From an uncultured Bacilli bacterium (GTDB taxonomy: Bacteria > Bacillota_I > Bacilli_A > RF39 > UBA660): a DNA stretch of 64,000 nt. Both the position numbers and the translations under genes were made by a program. The notes under the pieces were generated by a model that worked only from the letters and a program-made list of their open reading frames with translations, ran no database searches and was not told where the DNA came from. The stretch's first letter is position 1. Every line of letters begins with the position of its first letter. Shown piece after piece: positions 32,979 to 42,145 of this stretch. The stretch is from assembly GCA_934155645.1 (NCBI GenBank), contig CAKPHC010000004.1, forward strand, positions 62,001-126,000, given 5' to 3'.

Positions 32979-33052
32979 AGGGGCGTAGTTAAATGGTATA
33001 ATAATGGTCTCCAAAACCACTGTTGGGAGTTCGATTCTCTCCGCCCCTGCCA
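32979..33052 (+). tRNA. tRNA-Trp (CCA anticodon)
   Basis: A 74-base cloverleaf: acceptor AGGGGCG / CGCCCCT, discriminator G, encoded CCA end, anticodon loop CTCCAAA giving CCA, and T-arm loop TTCGATT. The promoter TTGTTT (32931-32936)-17-TATAAT (32954-32959, extended by TGC) lies just upstream. It reads UGG; with TGA used as stop, this is the standard tryptophan tRNA. Confidence 0.95.
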
Positions 33053-33063
33053 TTTGAATATTC

Positions 33064-33085
33064 GAACTATATAGTTCTTTTTTTT
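33064..33085 (+). terminator. Terminator after tRNA-Trp
   Basis: Palindrome GAACTATATAGTTC followed by T8. Confidence 0.8.
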
Positions 33086-33109
33086 ATAAATGAAAGGAGA
33101 AACTTATCC

Positions 33110-33361
33110 ATGCGAAATCTTGAAGGAATAAAAATAGTAGAAGTTCCAGAAAAAGAAATTGAGTCATCATCAATAAGAGTTTCTGATATTGATACTCCGG
33201 ATGACTACGAAAACTTCAGATTAATTGAAAAGGACAAATTATTAAAATTAAAAGAGCAGCTAGAAGAAGCACAGTTTTATGATAGTTGTGTACCAAAGGC
33301 TCAAGTAGAAGAGGAATATAAGTCAGAAAACTATGATGATTGTGGAAAAAAATCCATGTAA
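33110..33361 (+). CDS. Small acidic protein of unknown function (83 aa)
   Basis: ATG 33110 follows AAAGGAGA by about 10 bases; the open frame upstream runs through the tRNA and is not coding. The product, starting MRNLEGIKIVEVPEKEIE, is Glu/Asp-rich with a predicted helix (RLIEKDKLLKLKEQLEEAQ) and two cysteines in the C-terminal third. No family recognised. A bidirectional terminator follows. Confidence 0.55.
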   Translation: MRNLEGIKIVEVPEKEIESSSIRVSDIDTPDDYENFRLIEKDKLLKLKEQLEEAQFYDSCVPKAQVEEEYKSENYDDCGKKSM

Positions 33362-33365
33362 AATA

Positions 33366-33399
33366 AAAAATACCATATACAAAATAGGTATTTTTTTTT
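33366..33399. terminator. Bidirectional terminator between convergent genes
   Basis: Stem AAAAATACC / GGTATTTTT with a 12-base loop. A-run on one side and T-run on the other. Confidence 0.7.
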
Positions 33400-33418
33400 A
33401 CGCTTGATATGAACCAAT

Positions 33419-33928
33419 CTATTTTTTTACTTTGCATAGTATTTTATATGTACCTTCATCTTTGCAACAACTTATCGTTTCAAAAGTAGTATTTCTTGCT
33501 AGCAAGAATTCATTTTCGTGTTCCATTGAAGATATATATTTAATATAGGCTCCTCTTACCTTAGGTTCTAGCAAAATCTTAAGTTTAACGTTAGAGGCTT
33601 CACCGTATAAGCCAGTATTAGTAGAACAACTTGAATAAGCTTTTTCCAAGAAAGAGCCTTTCTTCACCGAATAAAGATATTTATTAAGCAAGTCACGATT
33701 TAAAAACATCAGATTTCTATAAACAACTAACTTTCTTCTTAAATCAAACTTAGAAATAGCACTATCAATTGCTAATATTTGCTCTTCAAAAAAGACACGA
33801 CTAGGGTTATTGCGTCTCAAACAATTATTTATGTCAAAATGTTCAGCCGTATACGTAAGAATTGCATCCTTTTCAATTTTAGTAAGTTTAACAGGATATA
33901 TATTTTTAGCATAATACTCTAAAGACAT
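33419..33928 (-). CDS. Putative mono-ADP-ribosyltransferase (R-S-E class) (169 aa)
   Basis: The R-S-E triad of arginine-type ADP-ribosyltransferases appears in order: VVYRNLMF (Arg71), SSCSTNTG (the Ser-Thr-Ser-like strand, about 100-105), and YISSMEHENEFLLARNTTFE with Glu138-x-Glu140. In this class the ExE glutamates set Arg-specific transfer of ADP-ribose from NAD. The length fits a bare catalytic domain. No signal peptide or fused domain is visible, so it would act in the cytosol or be delivered by an unseen route. The ATG giving MSLEYY is chosen (AAGGAG 8 bases upstream). No obvious antitoxin adjoins it. Family call from motif spacing only. Confidence 0.6.
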   Translation of the reverse strand: MSLEYYAKNIYPVKLTKIEKDAILTYTAEHFDINNCLRRNNPSRVFFEEQILAIDSAISKFDLRRKLVVYRNLMFLNRDLLNKYLYSVKKGSFLEKAYSSCSTNTGLYGEASNVKLKILLEPKVRGAYIKYISSMEHENEFLLARNTTFETISCCKDEGTYKILCKVKK

Positions 33929-33999
33929 AACAATCACTCCTTAACGGCTTTTATTATATATAATCTACACCAATAAGGCAAGACTCAAATAATTGCCAA

Positions 34000-34021
34000 A
34001 ATAAAAGACACCTAAGTGTCT
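34000..34021 (-). terminator. Terminator of the CofE-like gene
   Basis: On the minus strand: stem AGACAC / GTGTCT with a TTAG loop, then TTTATTTT, immediately after the stop codon. Confidence 0.75.
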
Positions 34022-35209
34022 CTATTCAGCATAATTTGTGAAGTAGTTTTGTACTAATACAACTGGTGTTCCTTTATCACCACTACCACTAGTTAAATCG
34101 CATAGTGAACCAATCAAGTCAGTATATCTTCTGGGAGTAGTTCCTTGAGTTTCAATTTTACCTTTCAAGTTTTTATCTTTTTCCTTTATTTCCTTTCTGA
34201 TAGCTTCTTGCAATTCTTCACCTTTCAAATTACTAAATTTATTATCAGATAAATATTTAAGTTTTAACTCGTTAGGACTTCCTTCCAATCCACTAGTATA
34301 AAAAGGACTTACAACGGGGTCAGCTAGTTCCCAAATTTTACCAACTGGGTCCTTAAAAGCTCCATCACCATAAACCATTACTTCAATTGTTTTACCAGTC
34401 TTTTCTTTTAACTTTGCTTGAATATCTAAAACTAATTCCTGACCATTATCTGGAAATAGTTTCACCTTTTCTTCAGTTGCTCGATTTGACCCTAGAAGAC
34501 CATATTTACTATTATATCCACTACCATCAATACTTTGATTCATAATGTCATCAAGGCCAAGTACTTTATTAGCACCATTTTCCAATAACTTTTTCTTTGT
34601 CTTATATCTAGTATGAATATCAGCTGCTATAACATCCTTTGTGTAATTTAAAATAACTTCAGGACGATTAGCAAACACAAACTCAATTTCACAGTTTTCA
34701 TTTTTTACCAAGTCACGATAGAAATCTACCATGTTAACTCCAGTAAAAATATGTTTAAAGTCACCGAACTTATCCATGTATTCTTTTTCACTAATAATAT
34801 CGGAATAAGGATTAATATTTAATTCTTCCATCCTTTCACTATCCAATATATCATTACCAACTTCATCAGAAGGATAGCTCAATAACATAGTAATTTTATC
34901 CATTGCTCTAGCAAAACCTTTTAAACAAAGAGCAAATCTATTTCTACTCAAAATAGGAAATACTATTCCAATGTGCTTACTTTCAAACTTGCTTTGAACA
35001 TCTTTAGCAATATCATCAATAGTAGCATAATTACCAGCACTTATACTGACAACAGCTTCAGTTATTGCCACCACATCTTTATCATTGAAACCAAATCCTT
35101 CACTTTGGCTAGCTTCAATTAAAGAATTAACTACCACATCACTTAAATTATCTCCTTCTTTAATTATAGATGTTCTAATACCTCTTACCACAGTTCCTAC
35201 TTTTCTCAT
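34022..35209 (-). CDS. CofE-like (coenzyme F420-0:L-glutamate ligase family) protein
   Basis: A 395-aa protein of the CofE/FbiB-like glutamate ligase family. It starts GTVVRGIRTSIIKEGDNLSDV, has NDKDVVAITEAVVSISAGNY, and later VMVYGDGAFKDPVGKIWELADPVVSP and TQGTTPRRYTDLIGSLCDLTSGSGDKGTPVV. Many gut Firmicutes that make no F420 carry this gene, so the substrate is probably another acid-containing molecule; a glutamate-adding role is inferred from the family. It is preceded by an RBS (AGGAGG) and shares direction with the DUF3298 gene upstream, 18 bases away. Confidence 0.8.
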   Translation of the reverse strand: MRKVGTVVRGIRTSIIKEGDNLSDVVVNSLIEASQSEGFGFNDKDVVAITEAVVSISAGNYATIDDIAKDVQSKFESKHIGIVFPILSRNRFALCLKGFARAMDKITMLLSYPSDEVGNDILDSERMEELNINPYSDIISEKEYMDKFGDFKHIFTGVNMVDFYRDLVKNENCEIEFVFANRPEVILNYTKDVIAADIHTRYKTKKKLLENGANKVLGLDDIMNQSIDGSGYNSKYGLLGSNRATEEKVKLFPDNGQELVLDIQAKLKEKTGKTIEVMVYGDGAFKDPVGKIWELADPVVSPFYTSGLEGSPNELKLKYLSDNKFSNLKGEELQEAIRKEIKEKDKNLKGKIETQGTTPRRYTDLIGSLCDLTSGSGDKGTPVVLVQNYFTNYAE

Positions 35210-35227
35210 AATAACCTCCTAGTATTA

Positions 35228-35956
35228 TTATATCACATACAACTTAGAATAAGGAATTACTACTTCGAAATTTCCAAAACTATAAGGTGCAACTTGATAC
35301 TGTTCAAAAAATATAATTAATCCATCATTTGAAAAAGCAAAATTTTTAAAATTATCAGCGGTTGGCTTAGTTCCTTCATCAATCATTTTCTTTATGTCAC
35401 TACTTGTGTCATTAAACCTTTTATCCTTTTTTAATGCACTTTTGCTATAAGATGATAATGTATCTAAAATAGTTGGGTCTTTTTTTATTAAATCATTTAT
35501 ATCAATTATTTCGTTAGTATCAATGTCATAGCTGATTGTCCATATAGTATTATTTGGATGTGCTCCACCTGTATAACTACTTATATAAAAAACATATGAT
35601 AAAAAATTCTTATAACTATATTTATCATAATTTATAAACAAAGAATAATATTGATTTGGCCTTACTCCATATTCTTTAATTGCATCTAATAATAAATTTA
35701 TTTCGGCCCTTATCTTTTCTTCAATTGTTTTATTCAATAATTCATAAGAAGTGTAGGGATAGTAAATATTTAATTTATATCTCGGATTATCTGACCTTTT
35801 TACAATTTTTTTCTCTAAAGTAGTTTCATTATTATTAATTGCGATTGTATTAACCGCATCATTAATAGAATTTCTAAGTTTTAAATTGTCTCTTATCAAA
35901 ATAAGAGTAGAAATACATAAAACAATTATAACAATCCCAACTAAATACTTTTTCAT
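35228..35956 (-). CDS. Membrane-anchored DUF3298/RsiV-like extracytoplasmic protein
   Basis: A 242-aa protein: N-terminal membrane anchor (about 4-22), a DUF4163-like segment (YKLNIYYPYTS...), and a C-terminal DUF3298 domain with the signature SSYTGGAHPNN and closing QVAPYSFGNFEVVIPYS. This pair of domains occurs in RsiV (lysozyme sensor) and in PdaC-type proteins. No sigma factor or deacetylase domain is present, so it may be a stand-alone envelope sensor. 18 bases separate it from the CofE-like gene, suggesting co-transcription. Confidence 0.75.
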   Translation of the reverse strand: MKKYLVGIVIIVLCISTLILIRDNLKLRNSINDAVNTIAINNNETTLEKKIVKRSDNPRYKLNIYYPYTSYELLNKTIEEKIRAEINLLLDAIKEYGVRPNQYYSLFINYDKYSYKNFLSYVFYISSYTGGAHPNNTIWTISYDIDTNEIIDINDLIKKDPTILDTLSSYSKSALKKDKRFNDTSSDIKKMIDEGTKPTADNFKNFAFSNDGLIIFFEQYQVAPYSFGNFEVVIPYSKLYVI

Positions 35957-36131
35957 AAAACCTCACCATTACTAATGTATTCATAAGAAACAATTACATG
36001 AAATATTAATCATTTTTAATGGTATAATATAAGAAAAGAGGTAAAAGCAACCCCAAGTTTACAAAAAACAACTTAAAATTGGTAGATTGCTACATGGTTT
36101 TATTATAAGATTTTTGCGTGAGGTGAAAGAA

Positions 36132-37694
36132 ATGAAATTTAGTGAAAAACTTCAAAAGTTAAGAAAGGAAAATAAATTATCACAAGAACAATTAGCAGAT
36201 AAACTTGATGTATCACGTCAAGCTGTATCGAAGTGGGAGAGTGGCCAAACATATCCAGAAATGGATAAATTACTTACCATGTGCAAAATATTTAATTGTA
36301 CATTAGATGAACTTACCAATGATGAAATCAGTGAACTAGGAACTACTCAAAAAAATAAAGGCATAGGTAGCAACTTAGTTGACGAAGTATTAGAAACAAT
36401 AAATAGAACTTGTAAAATATTTAGAAATTTATCATTTGGAACAATTCTTAAAATAATATTTGAAATGTTTATAGTATTTCTAATTATTAATATATTGAGA
36501 ATACCACTTAACTATATTTATGATTTAGGTAATGATGTATTTATGAATTTTGGAAATCATGTAGGACCAGTATTATCAAGTATTTTTAAATTTATTTTGT
36601 ATACAGCATATTTCATATTAGGTTTAATTGTATTCGTATATGTATATAAAATAAGAGTATTAGACTACTACGAAAAAATAGTTGATGATATTACTAAAAA
36701 AGACAGCAACTTGCAAGAAGAAAAAAACAGCAAAAATCAAGAAAAGAAAGATGAGCCACTTAAAGTAAAAACTCAAAGATATACCTTCATCGATACTTTA
36801 GGTGAAATCGTTATGGCATGTGTAAAACTATTTGTAATATTTATGACTATACCTTTTATATTTAGTTTATTCTTTTTATCAATAGGATTAATTTTAGGTA
36901 TTGTAATTTTATTTAAAGGAATATTCTTTCTTGGAATAATTCCTGCCATATTAGCATGTATAGCTATTAACATAACTCTATTAGAACTAGTATTCAACTT
37001 TCTTTTTAATAAGAAAAATAATTTAAAAAGGATTTTCTTAACATTTATAATTTCTATAGTAGTTTTAGGAATAGGAACCGGAATAACTGCATGGGACTTT
37101 AGTAGTATGAGTTATATTGAAGGTGTTCCTGAAAGAATAAAAGCTAGCGTTTATGAAGTTAGTTATCCAATGAACAACAATACAACAATCATTGATCGAT
37201 ATTATGATAATATTAATTACGTTATAGATGAAAATATGGGTGACAATATTAAAATAGAAGTAAAGTATTATAATGATTATTCTGATATTACAATTAACTA
37301 CATTGATAATGAAATAAATATTTATGGCAATAGAAAAGATTATACATTTAAAAATTTTACTGCCAGTGTATTGAAAGACTTATCTAAAAAGCAATTATAT
37401 TTATATCGTGGATTATACTCGTATGATATAACTGTCTATACAACTTCTAAAAACAAAGAAATATTATTTAGCAATAGAGAAAAGTACTTTACTAATCAAG
37501 CAGAAATTGAATATAACAATGAAATTGCAAACTATGAAAATAAAATAAATGAATTAGAAAATAAAATAGCAGAATTAGAAGAAAAAAATGATAATCTAGC
37601 GATAAAAAATAATGAATTACAAGCTCAAATAGATGACTACAAAGAAACAATAAAAGAGTATGCAAACAAAATAAATGATTTATTAGAAAAATAA
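36132..37694 (+). CDS. XRE-family regulator fused to a membrane and coiled-coil region
   Basis: A 520-aa protein. Residues 1-65 are a Cro/CI HTH (LRKENKLSQEQLADKLDVSRQAVSKWESGQTYPEMDKL); then five or so membrane segments between about 110 and 335, an extracytoplasmic part, and a long C-terminal coiled coil (about 450-520, with repeated NELENKIAELEEK heptads). ATG 36132 follows GAGGTGAA. Membrane-bound XRE proteins are common in Firmicutes and may sense envelope state. The leader (about 36035-36120) holds AGCAA...TTGCT and CCAA...TTGG complementary segments of unknown meaning. Confidence 0.75.
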   Translation: MKFSEKLQKLRKENKLSQEQLADKLDVSRQAVSKWESGQTYPEMDKLLTMCKIFNCTLDELTNDEISELGTTQKNKGIGSNLVDEVLETINRTCKIFRNLSFGTILKIIFEMFIVFLIINILRIPLNYIYDLGNDVFMNFGNHVGPVLSSIFKFILYTAYFILGLIVFVYVYKIRVLDYYEKIVDDITKKDSNLQEEKNSKNQEKKDEPLKVKTQRYTFIDTLGEIVMACVKLFVIFMTIPFIFSLFFLSIGLILGIVILFKGIFFLGIIPAILACIAINITLLELVFNFLFNKKNNLKRIFLTFIISIVVLGIGTGITAWDFSSMSYIEGVPERIKASVYEVSYPMNNNTTIIDRYYDNINYVIDENMGDNIKIEVKYYNDYSDITINYIDNEINIYGNRKDYTFKNFTASVLKDLSKKQLYLYRGLYSYDITVYTTSKNKEILFSNREKYFTNQAEIEYNNEIANYENKINELENKIAELEEKNDNLAIKNNELQAQIDDYKETIKEYANKINDLLEK

Positions 37695-37738
37695 TGCTTT
37701 AGAATTACATTTATGATATAATTCTCCTAGGTGAGATT

Positions 37739-38749
37739 ATGAAAGAAGTATATTCAAATAAAATAAAAGAATCTTTAAAATTAGGCAATAGAAGATTGAT
37801 AATAACAATTATATTAGTGCTTATGACTATAGGATTTATAGTATGGGCGGTTATAGATAGTCAGAAAGAATATCCAACTCCTAAATATTTAAATAATGTA
37901 ATTATGGAAGGCAAAAATGAAGAGGGAGTTTATTCTTGCGTAAATGTTACGGCAATTCCTTATGTTTTTGCTGAAACTTCCACTAACGAAATGGAGAATA
38001 AATACTATTTTATCCGCGATGACAACTATTTCTATATAGCGTACCTAGATTACAAGACTTTTAGTTCTTTAAATCATGAATCTATTGAAGATAATCCAGT
38101 AGCAATATGTGGAATGACATCATCAATTGAAAGTAATATAAAACGTCTTGCAATAGAAGTATATAATAGAGATATGGAAAGTGAAGTTGTAAATGATTCA
38201 AACTTTAACAATTATTTCGGTGGTGTATATCTTGATGTTGTTGCTGACGTAAATGATATAACAGTTCAAATATGTCTTGCCATCATAACAGGAGTATTTG
38301 CAATAATAATTGGTGCAATAACAATCGTATTCAAAACTAAAACTAAGAAATTTATTAAAAATGTAACAGCTGAAGAATGGCAACAAATTAATAATGAAAT
38401 AGAATCTTCAGATACCAAGTATTACAAGCAAGCAAAAATATATTTAACTAAAAACTACTTAATAGATTTTTCAAATTGCTTATATGCAGTTAAATATTCT
38501 GATATTGTATGGCTATACCCATATGAATTAAGACAAAATGGTATAACAACTGCCAAAAATTTAATAGTCTTTGACAAATCTTTTACTAAACATACAGTTG
38601 CAGGAATAGGAAGTTTAGGCAAGAAAAATAAACAAATATTTGAAGAGATAACAAATGAAATTCTAAGTAAAAACAAAGATATAATTTGGGGATTTAACAG
38701 TGAATCAAAAGAAAAATTCAAAGAATTAAAGCAAACTAAAAGAGGTTAA
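37739..38749 (+). CDS. Hypothetical membrane protein (336 aa)
   Basis: Two clear membrane helices (about 19-40 and 180-202) flank an extracytoplasmic domain; the C-terminal ~120 residues (YYKQAKIYLTKNYLIDFSNCLYAVKYSDIVWLYPYEL...) look like a cytoplasmic beta-rich, PH-like domain. RBS AGGTGAG is directly upstream. It shares orientation with the XRE-membrane gene 44 bases before it and ends in a bidirectional terminator with prs. I do not recognise a named family. Confidence 0.6.
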   Translation: MKEVYSNKIKESLKLGNRRLIITIILVLMTIGFIVWAVIDSQKEYPTPKYLNNVIMEGKNEEGVYSCVNVTAIPYVFAETSTNEMENKYYFIRDDNYFYIAYLDYKTFSSLNHESIEDNPVAICGMTSSIESNIKRLAIEVYNRDMESEVVNDSNFNNYFGGVYLDVVADVNDITVQICLAIITGVFAIIIGAITIVFKTKTKKFIKNVTAEEWQQINNEIESSDTKYYKQAKIYLTKNYLIDFSNCLYAVKYSDIVWLYPYELRQNGITTAKNLIVFDKSFTKHTVAGIGSLGKKNKQIFEEITNEILSKNKDIIWGFNSESKEKFKELKQTKRG

Positions 38750-38768
38750 ATTTTAAAACCTCTTTTTT
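38739..38768. terminator. Bidirectional terminator
   Basis: Stem AAAGAGGTT / AACCTCTTT with a 9-base AT loop. T-run on the + side, complementary A-run on the other. It serves the hypothetical membrane protein and prs. Confidence 0.8.
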
Positions 38769-39874
38769 TCTTTGGCAGTATTTACTTTTTTTAGTATCTT
38801 TTCTTTACCATTTAAGAAAGTGCTTATTGATTCATGATTATTTAGTGCATTTATTATTTGAGTAATATGTTCTGAACAATCTACTTCATTAAACCACTCT
38901 AATTTTTTAGTATCTTCTGGTACATAAGATAAATTTGTTGTATATAAGTTATCAAAAACTTTATTTTCATATGCTCTTTGAAATAATTCAACACTTTTAG
39001 GTCCATCACTGAATAATGCAAATGACGATATTAAATGAATATTTTTAGCACCTTTTTCTTTTAATTTATCTGCAACCTCTAACATAGATTGACCAGAAGA
39101 AATCATATCATCTACTACTATAGCATCTTTTCCTACAACATCTGTACCAATGTATTCATGTGCTACAATAGGATTCTTTCCATTAACCACACGAGTGTAG
39201 TCGCGTCTTTTATTAAATTGTCCAATATTTGAACCAAGTATATTAGCAAAATACTCAGCTCTATCAGAAGCACCTGTATCAGGAGCAACAATAATTAAAT
39301 CATCAAAATTAATATTTTCTTCATCAATGAATTGGTCCAATATTGTATGAGTAAGGTATACATTATCAAATGAACAATGTAGTAGGGCATTTCTAACTCC
39401 AGGGTCATGAGCATCACAAGTAATTATTCTTTTAACTCCTAAAAATTCAAGTTCATGTAACATTAAAGAACAATCTTGGGACTCACGTGCTTTTCTTTTA
39501 TGTTGTCTTGATTCATATAAGAAAGGCATAATTACTGTTATAGAGTCACTAGCACCATTCATTGCTGATATAACTCTTTTTATATCTTGATAATGGTCAT
39601 CAGGACTCTTATGATTTGTAAACCCATGCATTTGATATGTACAATCATAGTTTAGAACATCAGATAAAATATAAACATCTTTAGCTCTTATTGATTCTTC
39701 TATTACCGCTTTGGCTTCACCGCTTGAAAACCTAGGTAAAGAATTAGGAACAATAAAACTGAATCGATCATCATTAATTTCTCTCATCAGTTTTAAGTGC
39801 CCATCGACTTTTTTTCCAAAGTCTAAAAAATTATCCATTACAATTAAACGTAAATTATTAGATACTAACTCCAT
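38753..39874 (-). CDS. prs: Ribose-phosphate pyrophosphokinase-like protein (PRPP synthetase)
   Basis: Makes PRPP from ribose 5-phosphate and ATP for nucleotide, histidine and tryptophan synthesis. At 373 aa it is longer than the usual ~315. Visible motifs: VYILSDVLNYD and ITVIMPFLYESRQHKRKARES (active-site loop and metal site), CDAHDP, and the PRPP-binding VVDDMISSGQSMLEVADKL. The longer form resembles a variant common in anaerobic Firmicutes. ATG giving MELVSNNLRL is used (GGAGG 6 bases upstream). It is monocistronic. Confidence 0.9.
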   Translation of the reverse strand: MELVSNNLRLIVMDNFLDFGKKVDGHLKLMREINDDRFSFIVPNSLPRFSSGEAKAVIEESIRAKDVYILSDVLNYDCTYQMHGFTNHKSPDDHYQDIKRVISAMNGASDSITVIMPFLYESRQHKRKARESQDCSLMLHELEFLGVKRIITCDAHDPGVRNALLHCSFDNVYLTHTILDQFIDEENINFDDLIIVAPDTGASDRAEYFANILGSNIGQFNKRRDYTRVVNGKNPIVAHEYIGTDVVGKDAIVVDDMISSGQSMLEVADKLKEKGAKNIHLISSFALFSDGPKSVELFQRAYENKVFDNLYTTNLSYVPEDTKKLEWFNEVDCSEHITQIINALNNHESISTFLNGKEKILKKVNTAKEKKRF

Positions 39875-39993
39875 AAAAACCTCCATTACTTTCACTTACA
39901 CTACTATAGTAACATAACTTTTCTTTGCAAATAACCCCATTTTACACAATTTGATAAATAAAATGTGTTATAATCATCAATAGGTGAAGTATA

Positions 39994-40641
39994 ATGAAAA
40001 AAGTATTATTATTTCTTAAAAAAAATTTAAAATGGATAGTTAGTTTAATTACTTTAATAATGTTTATAGCTATAGTAAGAAACATATATGCAAATGAAAT
40101 AGCAAGCTTTGATAATTTCTACTATGGATATATATCAAAACTTATTTCTGACCAAATGACTTTCTTTGTCAAAGTAATAACTAATTTAGGTAGTGCCTAT
40201 GCACTTATATCTATTGCTGTCTTAATGTTATTGATTCCTAAAAAGAAAATATATGGTATATTAACTAGTATTAATTTAGTAACTATCTTTTTACTAAACT
40301 TATTACTTAAATATATTTTTACAAGACCAAGACCTACCGACATAAATTTAATAAAAGAACTAGGGTATAGTTTTCCATCAGCCCATGCGATGGTTGGAAC
40401 TGCTTTTTATGGCTTCTTGATTTATCTAATATGGCAATCAAATATTAAAAATAAACAGAAATGGTTTTATTCAATTTTACTAGGAATTTTAATTATACTA
40501 ATTTGTATAACAAGGATATATTTAGGAGTTCACTTTGCTAGTGATGTCTTTGGAGGATTCTTAATTTCAATATCTTACCTAGTATTATTTACAAGTATTA
40601 TTAAAAAGTATTTACCCAATAAAAAAGTTCCTACAGAGTAG
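39994..40641 (+). CDS. PAP2-family membrane phosphatase
   Basis: A 215-aa PAP2 (type 2 phosphatidic acid phosphatase) protein with six predicted helices. All three catalytic motifs are present: KYIFTRPRP, PSAH (in YSFPSAHAMVG) and TRIYLGVHFASDVFGG. Substrates in the family include phosphatidylglycerol phosphate, undecaprenyl pyrophosphate and phosphatidate; which one applies cannot be told. RBS AGGTGAA is 5 bases before the ATG. It converges on and slightly overlaps the AAA ATPase gene. Confidence 0.9.
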   Translation: MKKVLLFLKKNLKWIVSLITLIMFIAIVRNIYANEIASFDNFYYGYISKLISDQMTFFVKVITNLGSAYALISIAVLMLLIPKKKIYGILTSINLVTIFLLNLLLKYIFTRPRPTDINLIKELGYSFPSAHAMVGTAFYGFLIYLIWQSNIKNKQKWFYSILLGILIILICITRIYLGVHFASDVFGGFLISISYLVLFTSIIKKYLPNKKVPTE

Positions 40642-40650
40642 GAATTTTTT
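40621..40650. terminator. Bidirectional terminator inside converging gene ends
   Basis: Stem TTCCTAC / GTAGGAA with an AGA loop, A6 on the left and T6 on the right. It overlaps both stop codons. Confidence 0.8.
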
Positions 40651-42142
40651 CTTTTGTAGCTGGAGTAGCATGTTCATGTCCCCAGGTTCTAATTTTATTA
40701 ATTTTTTCAGGATTAGTCTTAGATAATGAAACTGTATTATTAAATGCATCAATAAATGTATTTTGAGTTAATGTAATATTATTTGCAACAACTTGATAAG
40801 CAATTTCTCTAATACATGACTCTAAATCTGAACCAGCAAAACCTTTAGATAATTCAACTAATTTGTTTATAAACTCATCATTAACTTTAACATTTAAATA
40901 TTTAAGTAAATATAATTTAATTATTTCAGCACGTTCATTATCACTAGGTAAGTCTACAAAGAACATTTCATCGAATCTTCCTTTTCTAAGCAATTCAGCA
41001 GGAAGTGAATCAATATTATTAGCAGTAGCTACCACGAATACTTCTTTTTTGCACTCTTGTAACCAGAATAAGAATTGTCCAATCATACGATTAGTAACAC
41101 CAGAATCACCGGATGTACCAGACAATCCCTTTTCGATTTCATCTATCCATAGTATACAAGGAGAAACATGTTCAGCAGTTTCTAAAGCTTCCTTTAACTG
41201 TTGTTCACTTTGTCCAACATATCTTCCTTGAACTGTAGCAAAGTCTAGTAAATATAAAGGCATTTGCCATTTAGCAGCAATTGCTTTAGCAGATAAGCTC
41301 TTACCGCAACCAGGAACACCTACGATTAAAATGCCTCTAGGTGGCTTAATACCTCTTTTAATCATTTCTTCTTTTTTATCAGGTGCAAGTAACTTTTTCT
41401 TTTCATCTAACCAGTCTTTTAATCCATCTAATCCACCAAATGCAATGGAAGGGTCTACTTCAATTTTTTCTAGTCCGTTTATATCAGAAAACATACTATC
41501 CTTAGCAAATTTCAAATCGATTAAGTCACTCTTTAATAAAGAACCTTTAGCAATTAGAGAAGAAATAACATTTTTAACTTCAACTTCACTTAATCCTAGT
41601 AGAATTGTAGCAGCTTCTTTAAAATTATTGGTGTCCCATTCAATAGTAATTTGACCTTGATAAGGATTAGTGCAATTTGTAATCAAGTTATATAATTCCT
41701 TTTCATTTGGAAGAGCAAGTTCAATATTCATACCCATACGTTGTAGATTAGTCCAAATAGGGGAAGAAGTAATAACTATAATAGAACCACCTTTTTCTTC
41801 AGCTGTTGTTACTATATCATTTAAATATCTAGAAACTGTGCTTTCTGTCTCTAACTCGGATACATCAGTCAATACAAAAGTAGCATTTTCTTTTACCTTT
41901 ATTTGTTCACCAATGAAATCAAGTGCTCCCATAATTGTTTTTTCATCACTAATCAATTCGTTATTAGTAACAGAAGTAATCCCTTTAGACATAGAGAAAA
42001 CATTAATAGGTAGATTTAGTTCATTAGATAAATCCTTTAAAAGTGCTAGGGCACGATTCTTTTCAATTGTTTTAATAGCTATAAAAGGAATTCTTGCTAA
42101 AAGATATTGTCTCATTAATTTTTTTGTTTCTTCATAATTCAT
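40631..42142 (-). CDS. Ycf46-like AAA+ ATPase
   Basis: A 503-aa protein. The N-terminal ~220 residues resemble the degenerate ATPase-like half of Ycf46-type proteins (RIPFIAIKTIEKNRAL, FVLTDVSELE). The C-terminal AAA+ domain is intact: PPRGILIVGVPGCGKS (Walker A 274-282), LWIDEIEKGL (Walker B 334-335), VATANNIDSLPAELLRKGRFDE (sensor 1 and Arg finger). It is the last gene of a tight four-gene minus-strand operon with three unknown proteins (gap 3 bases to the gene upstream), so it probably powers remodelling of that complex. Its substrate is unknown. Confidence 0.85.
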   Translation of the reverse strand: MNYEETKKLMRQYLLARIPFIAIKTIEKNRALALLKDLSNELNLPINVFSMSKGITSVTNNELISDEKTIMGALDFIGEQIKVKENATFVLTDVSELETESTVSRYLNDIVTTAEEKGGSIIVITSSPIWTNLQRMGMNIELALPNEKELYNLITNCTNPYQGQITIEWDTNNFKEAATILLGLSEVEVKNVISSLIAKGSLLKSDLIDLKFAKDSMFSDINGLEKIEVDPSIAFGGLDGLKDWLDEKKKLLAPDKKEEMIKRGIKPPRGILIVGVPGCGKSLSAKAIAAKWQMPLYLLDFATVQGRYVGQSEQQLKEALETAEHVSPCILWIDEIEKGLSGTSGDSGVTNRMIGQFLFWLQECKKEVFVVATANNIDSLPAELLRKGRFDEMFFVDLPSDNERAEIIKLYLLKYLNVKVNDEFINKLVELSKGFAGSDLESCIREIAYQVVANNITLTQNTFIDAFNNTVSLSKTNPEKINKIRTWGHEHATPATKEKIPTL

Positions 42143-42145
42143 AAT

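Noticed and set aside
33023..33109. Coding extension upstream of the 83-aa protein
   Set aside because: It reads through the tRNA-Trp and its terminator.
34022..35209. Evidence for F420 biosynthesis from the CofE-like gene
   Set aside because: No other F420 genes are visible, and the family occurs in F420-less Firmicutes, so the coenzyme is not inferred.
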